Notes under the pieces: model-generated | Databases searched by the model: none | The model's input: the letters and a program-made list of their open reading frames with translations, nothing else | What the model was told of the DNA's origin: nothing | Shown here: positions 1 to 5,482 of the stretch, piece after piece | Position numbering within the stretch: position 1 is the stretch's first letter | How the letters are laid out: every line of letters starts with the position of its first letter | Program-made: the position numbers and the translations under genes | Assembly: GCA_004552615.1 (NCBI GenBank) | Contig: SFNZ01000064.1 | Span: 1 to 10,496 of the forward strand | DNA from: Bacteroidales bacterium | GTDB taxonomy: Bacteria; Bacteroidota; Bacteroidia; Bacteroidales; UBA932 | Length of the DNA stretch: 10,496 nucleotides | Direction: 5' to 3'

Positions 1-94
1 AAATAATTTTGCAAGATGAGCACCGCTGCCATCTGATCAATCACTTGTTTACGTTTCTTACGGTCATGAATACCAGCATCTTCTACAAGTACTC
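1..94 (-). other. Unidentified fragment joined to the broken end of rpsQ
   Basis: Read leftward from about 96, this stretch is open in a frame different from rpsQ. It gives about 32 residues including EDAGIHDRKKRKQ followed by VIDQMAAVLILQNYF, with no start or stop inside the window. The codons look natural (GAA, GAT, CGT, AAA) and more AT-leaning than the neighbouring genes, so it may be the inside of a real gene. I do not recognise the family. It is not the missing C-terminal part of ribosomal protein S17, which should continue here. It could be mobile-element sequence or the far side of an assembly joint. The frame is seen; its coding status is inferred. Confidence 0.4.
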
Positions 95-259
95 GCTGCA
101 CTCGTTCTTCTCATCCTGAGCAACGAACTTGGTGGTGGTTTTGATGAACTTTCCGTACATAGGGTGTTTGCCTTTGGTCTCAACGGCAACTACGATGGTC
201 TTGTCCATCTTATTGCTGACAACGACCCCTATTCTTTCCTTACGAAGATTTCTTTCCAT
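83..259 (-). pseudogene. rpsQ: 30S ribosomal protein S17, C-terminus replaced (58 aa)
   Basis: S17 is a primary 16S rRNA-binding protein of the small subunit with an OB fold. The first 55 residues are a clear S17: MERNLRKERIGVVVSNKMDK, then TIVVAVETKGKHPMYGKF and FVAQDEKNECS. Bacterial S17 is usually about 85 residues and continues after this point with a GD-containing strand and a basic tail. Here the match stops at codon 95-97 and a TAG follows after three unrelated codons (83-85). The last third of an essential protein is therefore missing. The gene starts 12 bases after the rpmC stop, as expected in the S10 operon. The break lies within 100 bases of the window edge, so an assembly joint is more likely than a real mutation. 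Confidence 0.85.
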
Positions 260-271
260 AGAGCGCTCTAA

Positions 272-478
272 TTAGTTCTGTTTTTCTTTTTCAGCAAGGA
301 TTGTCATCATGCGGGCGATGTCCTGCCTGGTTTTCTTAAACTTGGATGTATCCTCTAATGGAGAGACAGCGTGATTGATTCTCATCGTGTCAAGATTTGC
401 TTTCTCCAATGCAATGCGGTCACGTAAATCTGCTACGGACATTTCGCGAACTTCAGATATTTTCATTTTCGTCTCCAT
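272..478 (-). CDS. rpmC: 50S ribosomal protein L29
   Basis: L29 is a small helical protein of the large subunit, near the polypeptide exit tunnel. The product has the family's two-helix pattern and the conserved core MRINHAVSPLEDTSKFKKTR followed by QDIARMMTIL, at about 32-60 of 68 residues. Two starts are possible. One is ATG at 476-478, four bases after the rplP stop. The other is ATG at 464-466 (MKISEV), which matches the usual length and start of relatives and has a GGAG six bases upstream. I favour the second biologically but give the longer frame. It sits between rplP and rpsQ, the normal S10-operon order, and is probably co-transcribed with both. Confidence 0.93.
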   Translation of the reverse strand: METKMKISEVREMSVADLRDRIALEKANLDTMRINHAVSPLEDTSKFKKTRQDIARMMTILAEKEKQN

Positions 479-482
479 TAAA

Positions 483-902
483 TTATTCTACATAGTCTCT
501 GCGCACGATGAACTTCGTAGCCACAGGAAGCTTGTTGGCACCGAGACGCATGGCCTCTTTCGCAATGGCGAGGGATACGCCCTCTGCCTCGAAGAGAATC
601 CTTCCCGGAGTGATAGGGCAGACATAGCCCTGAGGATCACCCTTACCTTTACCCATTCGGGTATCGAGAGGCTTCTTGGTGAACGGCTTTGCAGGGAAAA
701 CCCTGATCCAGATCTGACCCTCACGGTTCATATAACGTGAGATTGCCTGACGGGCAGCCTCAATCTGCTGCGATGTAAGCCAACAATTCTCAAGGGTCTT
801 GATGCCGAAAGAACCGAATGCAAGCTGGTTGCCCCTCTGGGACATTCCCTTCATGCGGTTTTTCTGTTCCCTTCTAAACTTTGTTTTCTTTGGTTGTAAC
901 AT
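483..902 (-). CDS. rplP: 50S ribosomal protein L16
   Basis: L16 binds 23S rRNA near the A-site and the peptidyl transferase centre. The 139-residue product is full length for the family. It begins MLQPKKTKFRREQKNRMKG and contains IWIRVFPAKPFTKKP at about 64-78, the conserved RMGKGKGDPQGYV at about 82-94, and a C-terminal KLPVATKFIVRRDYVE. The downstream order rpmC, rpsQ is normal. What is odd is the upstream side: in nearly all bacteria rpsC (S3) directly precedes rplP, but here there is non-coding sequence with its own promoter-like boxes. Either the operon is split here or the contig is joined between about 903 and 1000. Confidence 0.97.
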   Translation of the reverse strand: MLQPKKTKFRREQKNRMKGMSQRGNQLAFGSFGIKTLENCWLTSQQIEAARQAISRYMNREGQIWIRVFPAKPFTKKPLDTRMGKGKGDPQGYVCPITPGRILFEAEGVSLAIAKEAMRLGANKLPVATKFIVRRDYVE

Positions 903-926
903 TGCTGTATTACTTTAATTATTTTT

Positions 927-986
927 CCCAAATTCCCTAAATCTTTGAGAATCAGCTGGTTGGGCGAACTTCTCCTCAATTTTGGG
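927..986 (-). promoter_or_regulatory. Possible 5' leader stem-loop before rplP
   Basis: The predicted rplP leader begins with CCCAAAATT and contains AATTTGGG further on. These can pair over eight bases with one bulged A, enclosing about 43 bases. The left arm falls at or just next to the expected transcript start, so the stem would sit at the 5' end of the mRNA. It could stabilise the message or act in ribosomal protein feedback, but there is no sequence match to a known leader class. It may also be a chance repeat in AT-rich DNA. Confidence 0.3.
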
Positions 987-990
987 ATTG

Positions 991-1023
991 CAAAGTTAGT
1001 AAAAATATCTGAAAAACAAACAT
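991..1023 (-). promoter_or_regulatory. Bacteroidota-type promoter for rplP
   Basis: Read leftward, the sequence has a -33 TTTG, an 18-base spacer, then TAACTTTG, a full match to the Bacteroidota -7 consensus TAnnTTTG. The -7 box is at 991-998. Transcription should start near 984-986, giving a leader of about 83 bases before the rplP ATG. The boxes are seen in the sequence; their activity is inferred. Confidence 0.55.
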
Positions 1024-1199
1024 TTTCCGGAAATTATTTTAACTTTTTCGACGAAAAATTTTCAGTGTCATCTTCACGACTTTCAATGACTTACATACTC
1101 CATAAAAAAATTCATCCATGGTTTTTCGACATAGACTGAAAGGGCGTAAAAGCATACCTCCCGGAAACGCCCGCCTGATGCAATCCCGAAAATTATTCA

Positions 1200-1207
1200 T
1201 ATATTTG
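1200..1207 (+). promoter_or_regulatory. -7 box for the DUF4294 gene
   Basis: TATATTTG matches TAnnTTTG exactly and lies 32 bases before the ATG at 1240. No convincing -33 TTTG is found 18-20 bases upstream, so this is a half-supported promoter. Confidence 0.4.
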
Positions 1208-1239
1208 AAATCCGTTGCTGAAAGCGGCGGTATTGATAC

Positions 1240-1914
1240 ATGAAGAAACTCTGCGCAATAGTCATCCTGATCGTCACGGTCCTCGCGGCCGCGGCACCGG
1301 ACACGTGCGCGCAGAAGAAGGAAAGGGTCCCTTCTCCGAGAGGGTTCCTGCCATACGAAATCGTGGACGGGGACACCGTGCTGTTCGACGTGCTCAAGCC
1401 GTCACAGATATACGCGGGCAGGAAGAAAGGAAAGGAATGGAGGAAATATTACCGGCTCGTATGGAATTTCAGCAGGACATATCCGTATGCCCTGGTTGCA
1501 AGGAAGCTCGTGGCCGAGACCGACAGCACATTCGAGGAGAATGACTTCGGACGCAGGCAGAAGGAAAAATACGTGAACCGGATACAGAAGGAGCTGTTCG
1601 AGGCTTTCGAGGAGCCGATGAGAAGCATGACCATCTCCCAGGGACAACTGCTCATGAAACTGATTGACAGGGAAGTGGGAAAATCCTCATTTTCAATAAT
1701 AAAGGAATACAAGAGCGGTATGGCTGCGGGATTCTGGCAGGGCATCGCGAAAATTTTCGGCACGGACCTGAAAAAGCATTATGAACCCGACGGGGAGGAC
1801 AAGGACGTGGAAGACCTGGTCATGAAATGGGACAAGGGTGAATTCCCGGAACTCTATTTCTCCATATTCGGGGAATATCCGAAACGCATCGAACTGCCGT
1901 CGAAATACATGTAG
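1240..1914 (+). CDS. Secreted DUF4294 family protein, function unknown
   Basis: The 224-residue product opens with a signal peptide: MKK, a hydrophobic stretch at about 5-18, and a likely signal peptidase I site after TCA at about 22-24. The cysteine there is not in a lipobox. The body matches the Bacteroidota DUF4294 family as I recall it: a strand-rich start with IVDGDTVLFDVL, then YYRLVWNFSRTYPYALVARK, then a helical part with SQGQLLMKLIDREVGKSSF and GFWQGIAKIFGTDLKKHY. An acidic patch (DGEDKDVEDL) follows. It is probably periplasmic; no enzymatic activity is known to me. It is transcribed alone from a nearby -7 box. Its last 61 bases overlap the 3' end of the convergent LpxH-like gene, and no terminator lies between them. 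Confidence 0.85.
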   Translation: MKKLCAIVILIVTVLAAAAPDTCAQKKERVPSPRGFLPYEIVDGDTVLFDVLKPSQIYAGRKKGKEWRKYYRLVWNFSRTYPYALVARKLVAETDSTFEENDFGRRQKEKYVNRIQKELFEAFEEPMRSMTISQGQLLMKLIDREVGKSSFSIIKEYKSGMAAGFWQGIAKIFGTDLKKHYEPDGEDKDVEDLVMKWDKGEFPELYFSIFGEYPKRIELPSKYM

Positions 1915-2600
1915 GGAGCCCCGTCCATCCAGTCTTTCAGGACCACGAGCTCTGCGCCGGACTCCATCCTCATCCTGACGTCGCAATGGAAATGCCCGAA
2001 GACGAAATAGTCCACATGCTTGTCTTTCTGGAAATCTTCGGCGAACTTGTATAGAGGCTCGTTCTTTCCCCTGAACACATAGTCATGCATTTTAGCCACG
2101 CGGCTTTTCTTCGACCATCCCTTCCCGAAGCGGAATGCAAGATACGGATGCAGAAGGCTGAACAGACTCTGCAAGAACCTGTTGCGGAAACCCCAGCGCA
2201 TCAGCTTGTACAGGATATGGCCGGGGCCCAGGCCGTCGCCGTGCCCGAGGCAGAATGTCTTCCCGGAGATTTCAGTCACATAAGGCTGCTGTAGTATCCG
2301 GATTCCCATGTCCCGGAAATAATGATAGCACCAGATATCGTGATTTCCCTGGAAGAAGAATACTTTTACTCCGGCATCCATCAGGTCCATCAGGGCAGCG
2401 AACACCCTGACATAGCCCTTAGGGACCACATCATGGTATTCATACCAGAAATCCCAGATATCCCCGAGCATGTATAGGGCATCCGTCCTGTCCTTCGGTA
2501 TGGAATTCAGGAATGATGCGAAGCGTGCCTCCCTCGCGGCCGGATCCTTGACATCCAAGCCGAGATGCACGTCGGAAACGAAATAGGTCAAGTCTCTCAT
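1854..2600 (-). CDS. lpxH: LpxH-like UDP-2,3-diacylglucosamine diphosphatase
   Basis: This is a calcineurin-type metallophosphoesterase of 248 residues. LpxH removes UMP from UDP-2,3-diacylglucosamine to give lipid X, the fourth step of lipid A synthesis, at the inner face of the inner membrane. All metal-site motifs are visible: SDVHLG (D10, H12), GDIWD (D47), GNHD (86-88), GHGD (119-122) and GHFH (202-205). Length and motif spacing fit the LpxH group, which is about 240-250 residues. It starts five bases after the uppP stop, so it is the last gene of the ftsX operon. Its 3' end runs 61 bases into the convergent DUF4294 gene. A related phosphoesterase with another nucleotide substrate cannot be excluded. 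Confidence 0.85.
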   Translation of the reverse strand: MRDLTYFVSDVHLGLDVKDPAAREARFASFLNSIPKDRTDALYMLGDIWDFWYEYHDVVPKGYVRVFAALMDLMDAGVKVFFFQGNHDIWCYHYFRDMGIRILQQPYVTEISGKTFCLGHGDGLGPGHILYKLMRWGFRNRFLQSLFSLLHPYLAFRFGKGWSKKSRVAKMHDYVFRGKNEPLYKFAEDFQKDKHVDYFVFGHFHCDVRMRMESGAELVVLKDWMDGAPYMYFDGSSMRFGYSPNMEK

Positions 2601-2605
2601 GGCTC

Positions 2606-3439
2606 TTATGCAAACAAGAATATAAGTACGGCCACTACGAGACAGTAAATGGCGAAATAAGACAGCTTCGCTTTCCTGACAATGGCTATCATTGCCCTGC
2701 AGGACACGAGACCGGCAACGAAGGCGCCTGCAAAGCCGAGGAGCAGGTCAATCCACGGGAGGGACAGCGCCGCCCCGCCTCCTGCAATGTCGAGAATAGT
2801 CAACAATTGCTCCCCGACAATCGGAACGAGCACCATCAGGAAGGAGAACTGGGCCATGACATCCCGCCGGACTCCGCAGAGCAGGCCGGTGGCGATGGTG
2901 GTTCCTGACCTCGACAGCCCGGGTGCCACTGCACATGACTGGCCGAGACCCACTGCAAAAGCCTGAAGATAGGATAATCCGTTCCTGTGCCCGCTGGCAG
3001 GAGTCTCTTCCGGGCTGCGCCTGCACTTGAACAGACGTGAAGCATTGTCCGACAGGAACAGCAGGAGGGCTGTCACTGCCAGGAATACGGCGACCATGAT
3101 CAGGCTGTCCCCGAACAGGCTCTCGACCGCATCCTTGAAGAAAAGGCCCACGACGGCCACCGGGACCATCGAGACTATCAACTTGCAGATGTAATCGGTC
3201 TCGTCATTGTACCTGAACCGGAAAAGTCCCTTGAGAAGTCCCCAGATTGCAGACCAGAAGACAATCACCGTACTCATCACGGTGGCGAAATGCACTGTCA
3301 CGGTAAAATCCAGGAAACCTTCGGAATCAACCCCGAGAAGTTCCCTGAATATCAGAAGATGTCCGCTGCTGCTTACCGGAAGAAATTCTGTCAGCCCCTG
3401 GACGATGCCCAGGAGCAATGCCTGCCACCACTCCATCAT
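2606..3439 (-). CDS. uppP: Undecaprenyl-diphosphatase UppP (BacA family)
   Basis: UppP dephosphorylates undecaprenyl diphosphate at the membrane so that the lipid carrier can be reused for peptidoglycan and other surface polymers; it also underlies bacitracin tolerance. The 277-residue product is normal length and very hydrophobic, with about eight membrane segments. Catalytic motifs are intact: QGLTEFLPVSSSGHL at 14-28, carrying the (Q)xxxE pair Q14/E18 and the serine run, and PGLSRSGTT at 173-181 with the conserved Arg at 177. Its ATG overlaps the stop of the DUF3098 gene in an ATGA (3436-3439), and the stop is five bases before lpxH. Both point to translational coupling in the ftsX operon. 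Confidence 0.96.
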   Translation of the reverse strand: MMEWWQALLLGIVQGLTEFLPVSSSGHLLIFRELLGVDSEGFLDFTVTVHFATVMSTVIVFWSAIWGLLKGLFRFRYNDETDYICKLIVSMVPVAVVGLFFKDAVESLFGDSLIMVAVFLAVTALLLFLSDNASRLFKCRRSPEETPASGHRNGLSYLQAFAVGLGQSCAVAPGLSRSGTTIATGLLCGVRRDVMAQFSFLMVLVPIVGEQLLTILDIAGGGAALSLPWIDLLLGFAGAFVAGLVSCRAMIAIVRKAKLSYFAIYCLVVAVLIFLFA

Positions 3440-3690
3440 TTATCCTCCCTGCCGTCATTCCCGGACTTGCGGGGGCGGTCCATTATCGCCGCTACTTCTA
3501 TTATTATCCCGCAAAGAATCACTATGGGAGCCGCCACGAGCCTGCGGAAATCGAACATGGCCTCATTGAAGACAGCAGGATCGTCACTTCCGCCTCCGGT
3601 CATAAGAATGTACCCCGCCACCATCACAATGAATCCAGCCACCAAAAGCCCAAGGCCTCTCGGCGTAATCGCCATTTTTCCTTTATCCAT
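3436..3690 (-). CDS. DUF3098 small membrane protein
   Basis: This 84-residue protein has two membrane helices (about 13-31 and 52-70), joined by a short loop with the family-typical TGGGSDDPAVFNE and then the basic FDFRR just before helix 2. The charged tail RPRKSGNDGREDK is probably cytoplasmic. DUF3098 proteins are common in Bacteroidota and, as here, sit between ftsX and uppP; no function is established. I chose the ATG at 3688-3690 (MDKGKM) because relatives start with MDK and it leaves seven bases after the ftsX stop. Upstream ATGs would add residues overlapping ftsX. The stop overlaps the uppP start. The conserved position suggests a role in division or carrier recycling, which is inference only. 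Confidence 0.85.
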   Translation of the reverse strand: MDKGKMAITPRGLGLLVAGFIVMVAGYILMTGGGSDDPAVFNEAMFDFRRLVAAPIVILCGIIIEVAAIMDRPRKSGNDGREDK

Positions 3691-3697
3691 CATAAAA

Positions 3698-4576
3698 TCA
3701 ATAATATAACTCATCCTTGCCCAGAGAGACAAGTTTGTTGACAACAAAAAACGTGCTTGCCACACAGATGGCAAGTCCGGACCCCACAACTATCCCCATC
3801 ACCGCCAGCAGGCCGCCCGGGGTGAATACCTCGAAAAGCTGCGAAAACTCAGACCTTACGAAGAACAGTATACCCACAAGCATCAGGAGTGCGATCACGG
3901 ATGAAAACAGGCCCAGGAAAGCAGCCCGGACAAGGAACGGCCCACGGATGAATGCCCTGGTCGCCCCGACGAGCTTCATCGTGTGTACCGTGAACCGGCG
4001 GGCAAAGACATTGAGCCTCATCGTATTGTTTATCAAAACAAAGGATATGAACAACATCAGGGCGATGAACACCCCGAGCACCATCGATATCCGGCTCAGA
4101 TTGGCATTAAGCGCATCCACGAGAGACTTCTGGTAAACCACCTCATCCACGAGCGGGGACTTCATCAATTCATTCTCCACGACTTTCAGGCTGTCCTGCG
4201 AAACATAGTCTGCATCGAGGGTGACATTGATCGAAACAGGGATTGGAGACGTCTCGAAGACGCTGAGGAAATCCGCGCCGAGCATCTCCGCCATTTCCTT
4301 CTCGCCCCGGGCCCTGGTGACCAGCTCCGAAGACTTGACGAATAGCATCGAATCAATCAGCGGCTTATGGTCACGTGCCTCCGCATCAGTGACTTCCTGC
4401 TTCATTATCACGGCTACCTGGACATTCTCCTTGAAATAGTCAGACACGCTCCGGGTGTTGACGAGCAACATGGCGGCAACCCCCACCAGCAGCAGCACGA
4501 GGCTTATACTGACGACGGAGGAAAGATAGGCGTTCACCAGACGGCGGCGCACAAGTCTGTTTTCGTTCTGTGCCAT
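3698..4576 (-). CDS. ftsX: Cell division protein FtsX (permease-like)
   Basis: FtsX, with the ATPase FtsE, forms an ABC-type complex that transmits cytoplasmic signals to peptidoglycan hydrolases at the septum. The 292-residue product has a short basic N-terminus, one membrane helix at about 20-39, a periplasmic domain to about 165, and three more helices in the C-terminal FtsX domain. The stretch FARRFTVHTMKLVGATRAFI is typical of the family. A longer frame with TTG at 4595-4597 would start inside the -7 promoter box, so I take the ATG at 4574-4576 (MAQNEN). ftsE is not adjacent, which is common in Bacteroidota. It is the first gene of the ftsX-DUF3098-uppP-lpxH operon. Confidence 0.93.
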   Translation of the reverse strand: MAQNENRLVRRRLVNAYLSSVVSISLVLLLVGVAAMLLVNTRSVSDYFKENVQVAVIMKQEVTDAEARDHKPLIDSMLFVKSSELVTRARGEKEMAEMLGADFLSVFETSPIPVSINVTLDADYVSQDSLKVVENELMKSPLVDEVVYQKSLVDALNANLSRISMVLGVFIALMLFISFVLINNTMRLNVFARRFTVHTMKLVGATRAFIRGPFLVRAAFLGLFSSVIALLMLVGILFFVRSEFSQLFEVFTPGGLLAVMGIVVGSGLAICVASTFFVVNKLVSLGKDELYY

Positions 4577-4594
4577 ATTATCCCAAATTGACCC

Positions 4595-4623
4595 CAAATA
4601 TAGTGATTTATCGAAATATCAAA
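4595..4623 (-). promoter_or_regulatory. Promoter of the ftsX operon
   Basis: Leftward reading gives TTTG at 4620-4623, a 17-base spacer and TATATTTG at 4595-4602, a full TAnnTTTG match. Transcription would start near 4588, leaving a leader of about a dozen bases before the ATG at 4576. This rules out the TTG start at 4597. The -33 part lies between the -33 and -7 positions of the divergent rightward promoter. Confidence 0.55.
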
Positions 4624-4632
4624 AAAAATTCT

Positions 4633-4640
4633 TACCTTTG
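4633..4640 (+). promoter_or_regulatory. -7 box for the GT5-like / DUF4270 pair
   Basis: TACCTTTG is a full TAnnTTTG match 29 bases before the ATG at 4670. The -33 region, around 4608-4612, is AT-rich but lacks a clean TTTG. It overlaps the divergent ftsX promoter. Confidence 0.45.
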
Positions 4641-4669
4641 TTTTTTGATGGACCAATACAATTATTCAA

Positions 4670-5479
4670 ATGGGAGAGAAGATTCTGTTCGTAAACTCTG
4701 AAATATACCCATACCTTCCGGGAAGCCACATAGCAGACATCGGCAGGTTCCTTCCCCAGGGCATTCAGGAAAGGAGGAAGGAAATACGTTCTTTCATGCC
4801 GAGATACGGCTGCATCAACGAACGCAAGAACCAGCTTCACGAAGTGATCCGGCTGTCAGGGATGAACATCATCATCAATGATGTCGACAGACCTCTCGTA
4901 ATCAAGGTCGCATCCATCTCGTCTGCGAGAATACAAGTGTATTTCATTGACAACGAGGATTATTTCAAGAGAAAGCAGATTGACAGGGACGAGGACGGAA
5001 CCTTCTTCAGCGACAACGGGGAGAGGGCCGTGTTCTTCGCACGCGGAGTGCTCGAGACCGTGAAGAAGCTCAGATGGGCTCCGGACATCATCCACTGCCA
5101 GGGTTGGATCACCCAGATTCTTCCCCTGTATCTGAAGAAAATCTACAAGGACGACCCGATATTCTCTTCCAGCAAGATAGTCCTGTCGCTCTACGACGAC
5201 ACACCGGAGGCGTTCCGTCCTGATCTGGCGGCACTTGCAAAGTTCGGCGACATCACCGAAGAGGATATGCCGTTGCTCGTGAACGAGGCCACTGGCATAA
5301 ATCTTGCTAAAACTGCCGCTCAGTATTCCGACGGCATCATCATCGGTTCGGAAAATGTCGATGAAGGCCTCGTGGAATACTGCAAAGGACTGTCAGTCCC
5401 GATGCTCCCGTACAACGGCGAGTCAATGGCGGACGGCACCTACATTGACGCTTATAACAATTTTTACGAAAGTCTTTAG
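4670..5479 (+). CDS. GT5 glycogen/starch synthase N-terminal domain-like protein
   Basis: The 269-residue product resembles only the N-terminal Rossmann half (about 240-270 residues) of GT5 ADP-glucose glycogen synthases, which are about 480 residues long. Landmarks are MGEKILFVNSEIYPY at the start, FLPQGI at 27-32, the helix ERAVFFARGVLE at 118-129, and APDIIHCQGW at 137-146. The catalytic signatures are not kept: where synthases have K-x-G-G-L there is LPGSHIADIG (16-25), and the HxHDW-type site reads HCQGW (142-146). The C-terminal nucleotide-sugar domain is absent, with a normal stop just before DUF4270. It is therefore unlikely to be an active synthase. I recall half-length proteins of this type next to DUF4270 in other Bacteroidales, so this is probably a family trait and not a truncation. 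Cytoplasmic; role unknown. Confidence 0.82.
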   Translation: MGEKILFVNSEIYPYLPGSHIADIGRFLPQGIQERRKEIRSFMPRYGCINERKNQLHEVIRLSGMNIIINDVDRPLVIKVASISSARIQVYFIDNEDYFKRKQIDRDEDGTFFSDNGERAVFFARGVLETVKKLRWAPDIIHCQGWITQILPLYLKKIYKDDPIFSSSKIVLSLYDDTPEAFRPDLAALAKFGDITEEDMPLLVNEATGINLAKTAAQYSDGIIIGSENVDEGLVEYCKGLSVPMLPYNGESMADGTYIDAYNNFYESL

Positions 5480-5482
5480 CAA

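Larger units (their letters stand above)
903..1239. other. 337-base AT-rich intergenic region with outward promoters
   Basis: No credible gene lies here. A 64-codon plus frame (945-1139) has no recognisable family and is AT-driven. The region holds a leftward promoter and a stem-forming inverted repeat serving rplP, and a rightward -7 box just before the DUF4294 gene. There is also a short near-palindrome TTTTTCGACGAAAAA at 1044-1058. The minus strand upstream of rplP shows no trace of the rpsC end that would normally be there; a 22-codon open stretch before rplP has no start codon and does not resemble S3. Confidence 0.6.

Noticed and set aside
945..1139. 64-residue plus-strand open frame upstream of DUF4294
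   Set aside because: It is AT-driven, overlaps the rplP promoter and leader on the other strand, has no ribosome binding site and no recognisable family.
4577..4597. TTG start giving a longer FtsX
   Set aside because: The TTG is part of the -7 promoter box, so the transcript would begin downstream of it; the ATG at 4574-4576 fits.
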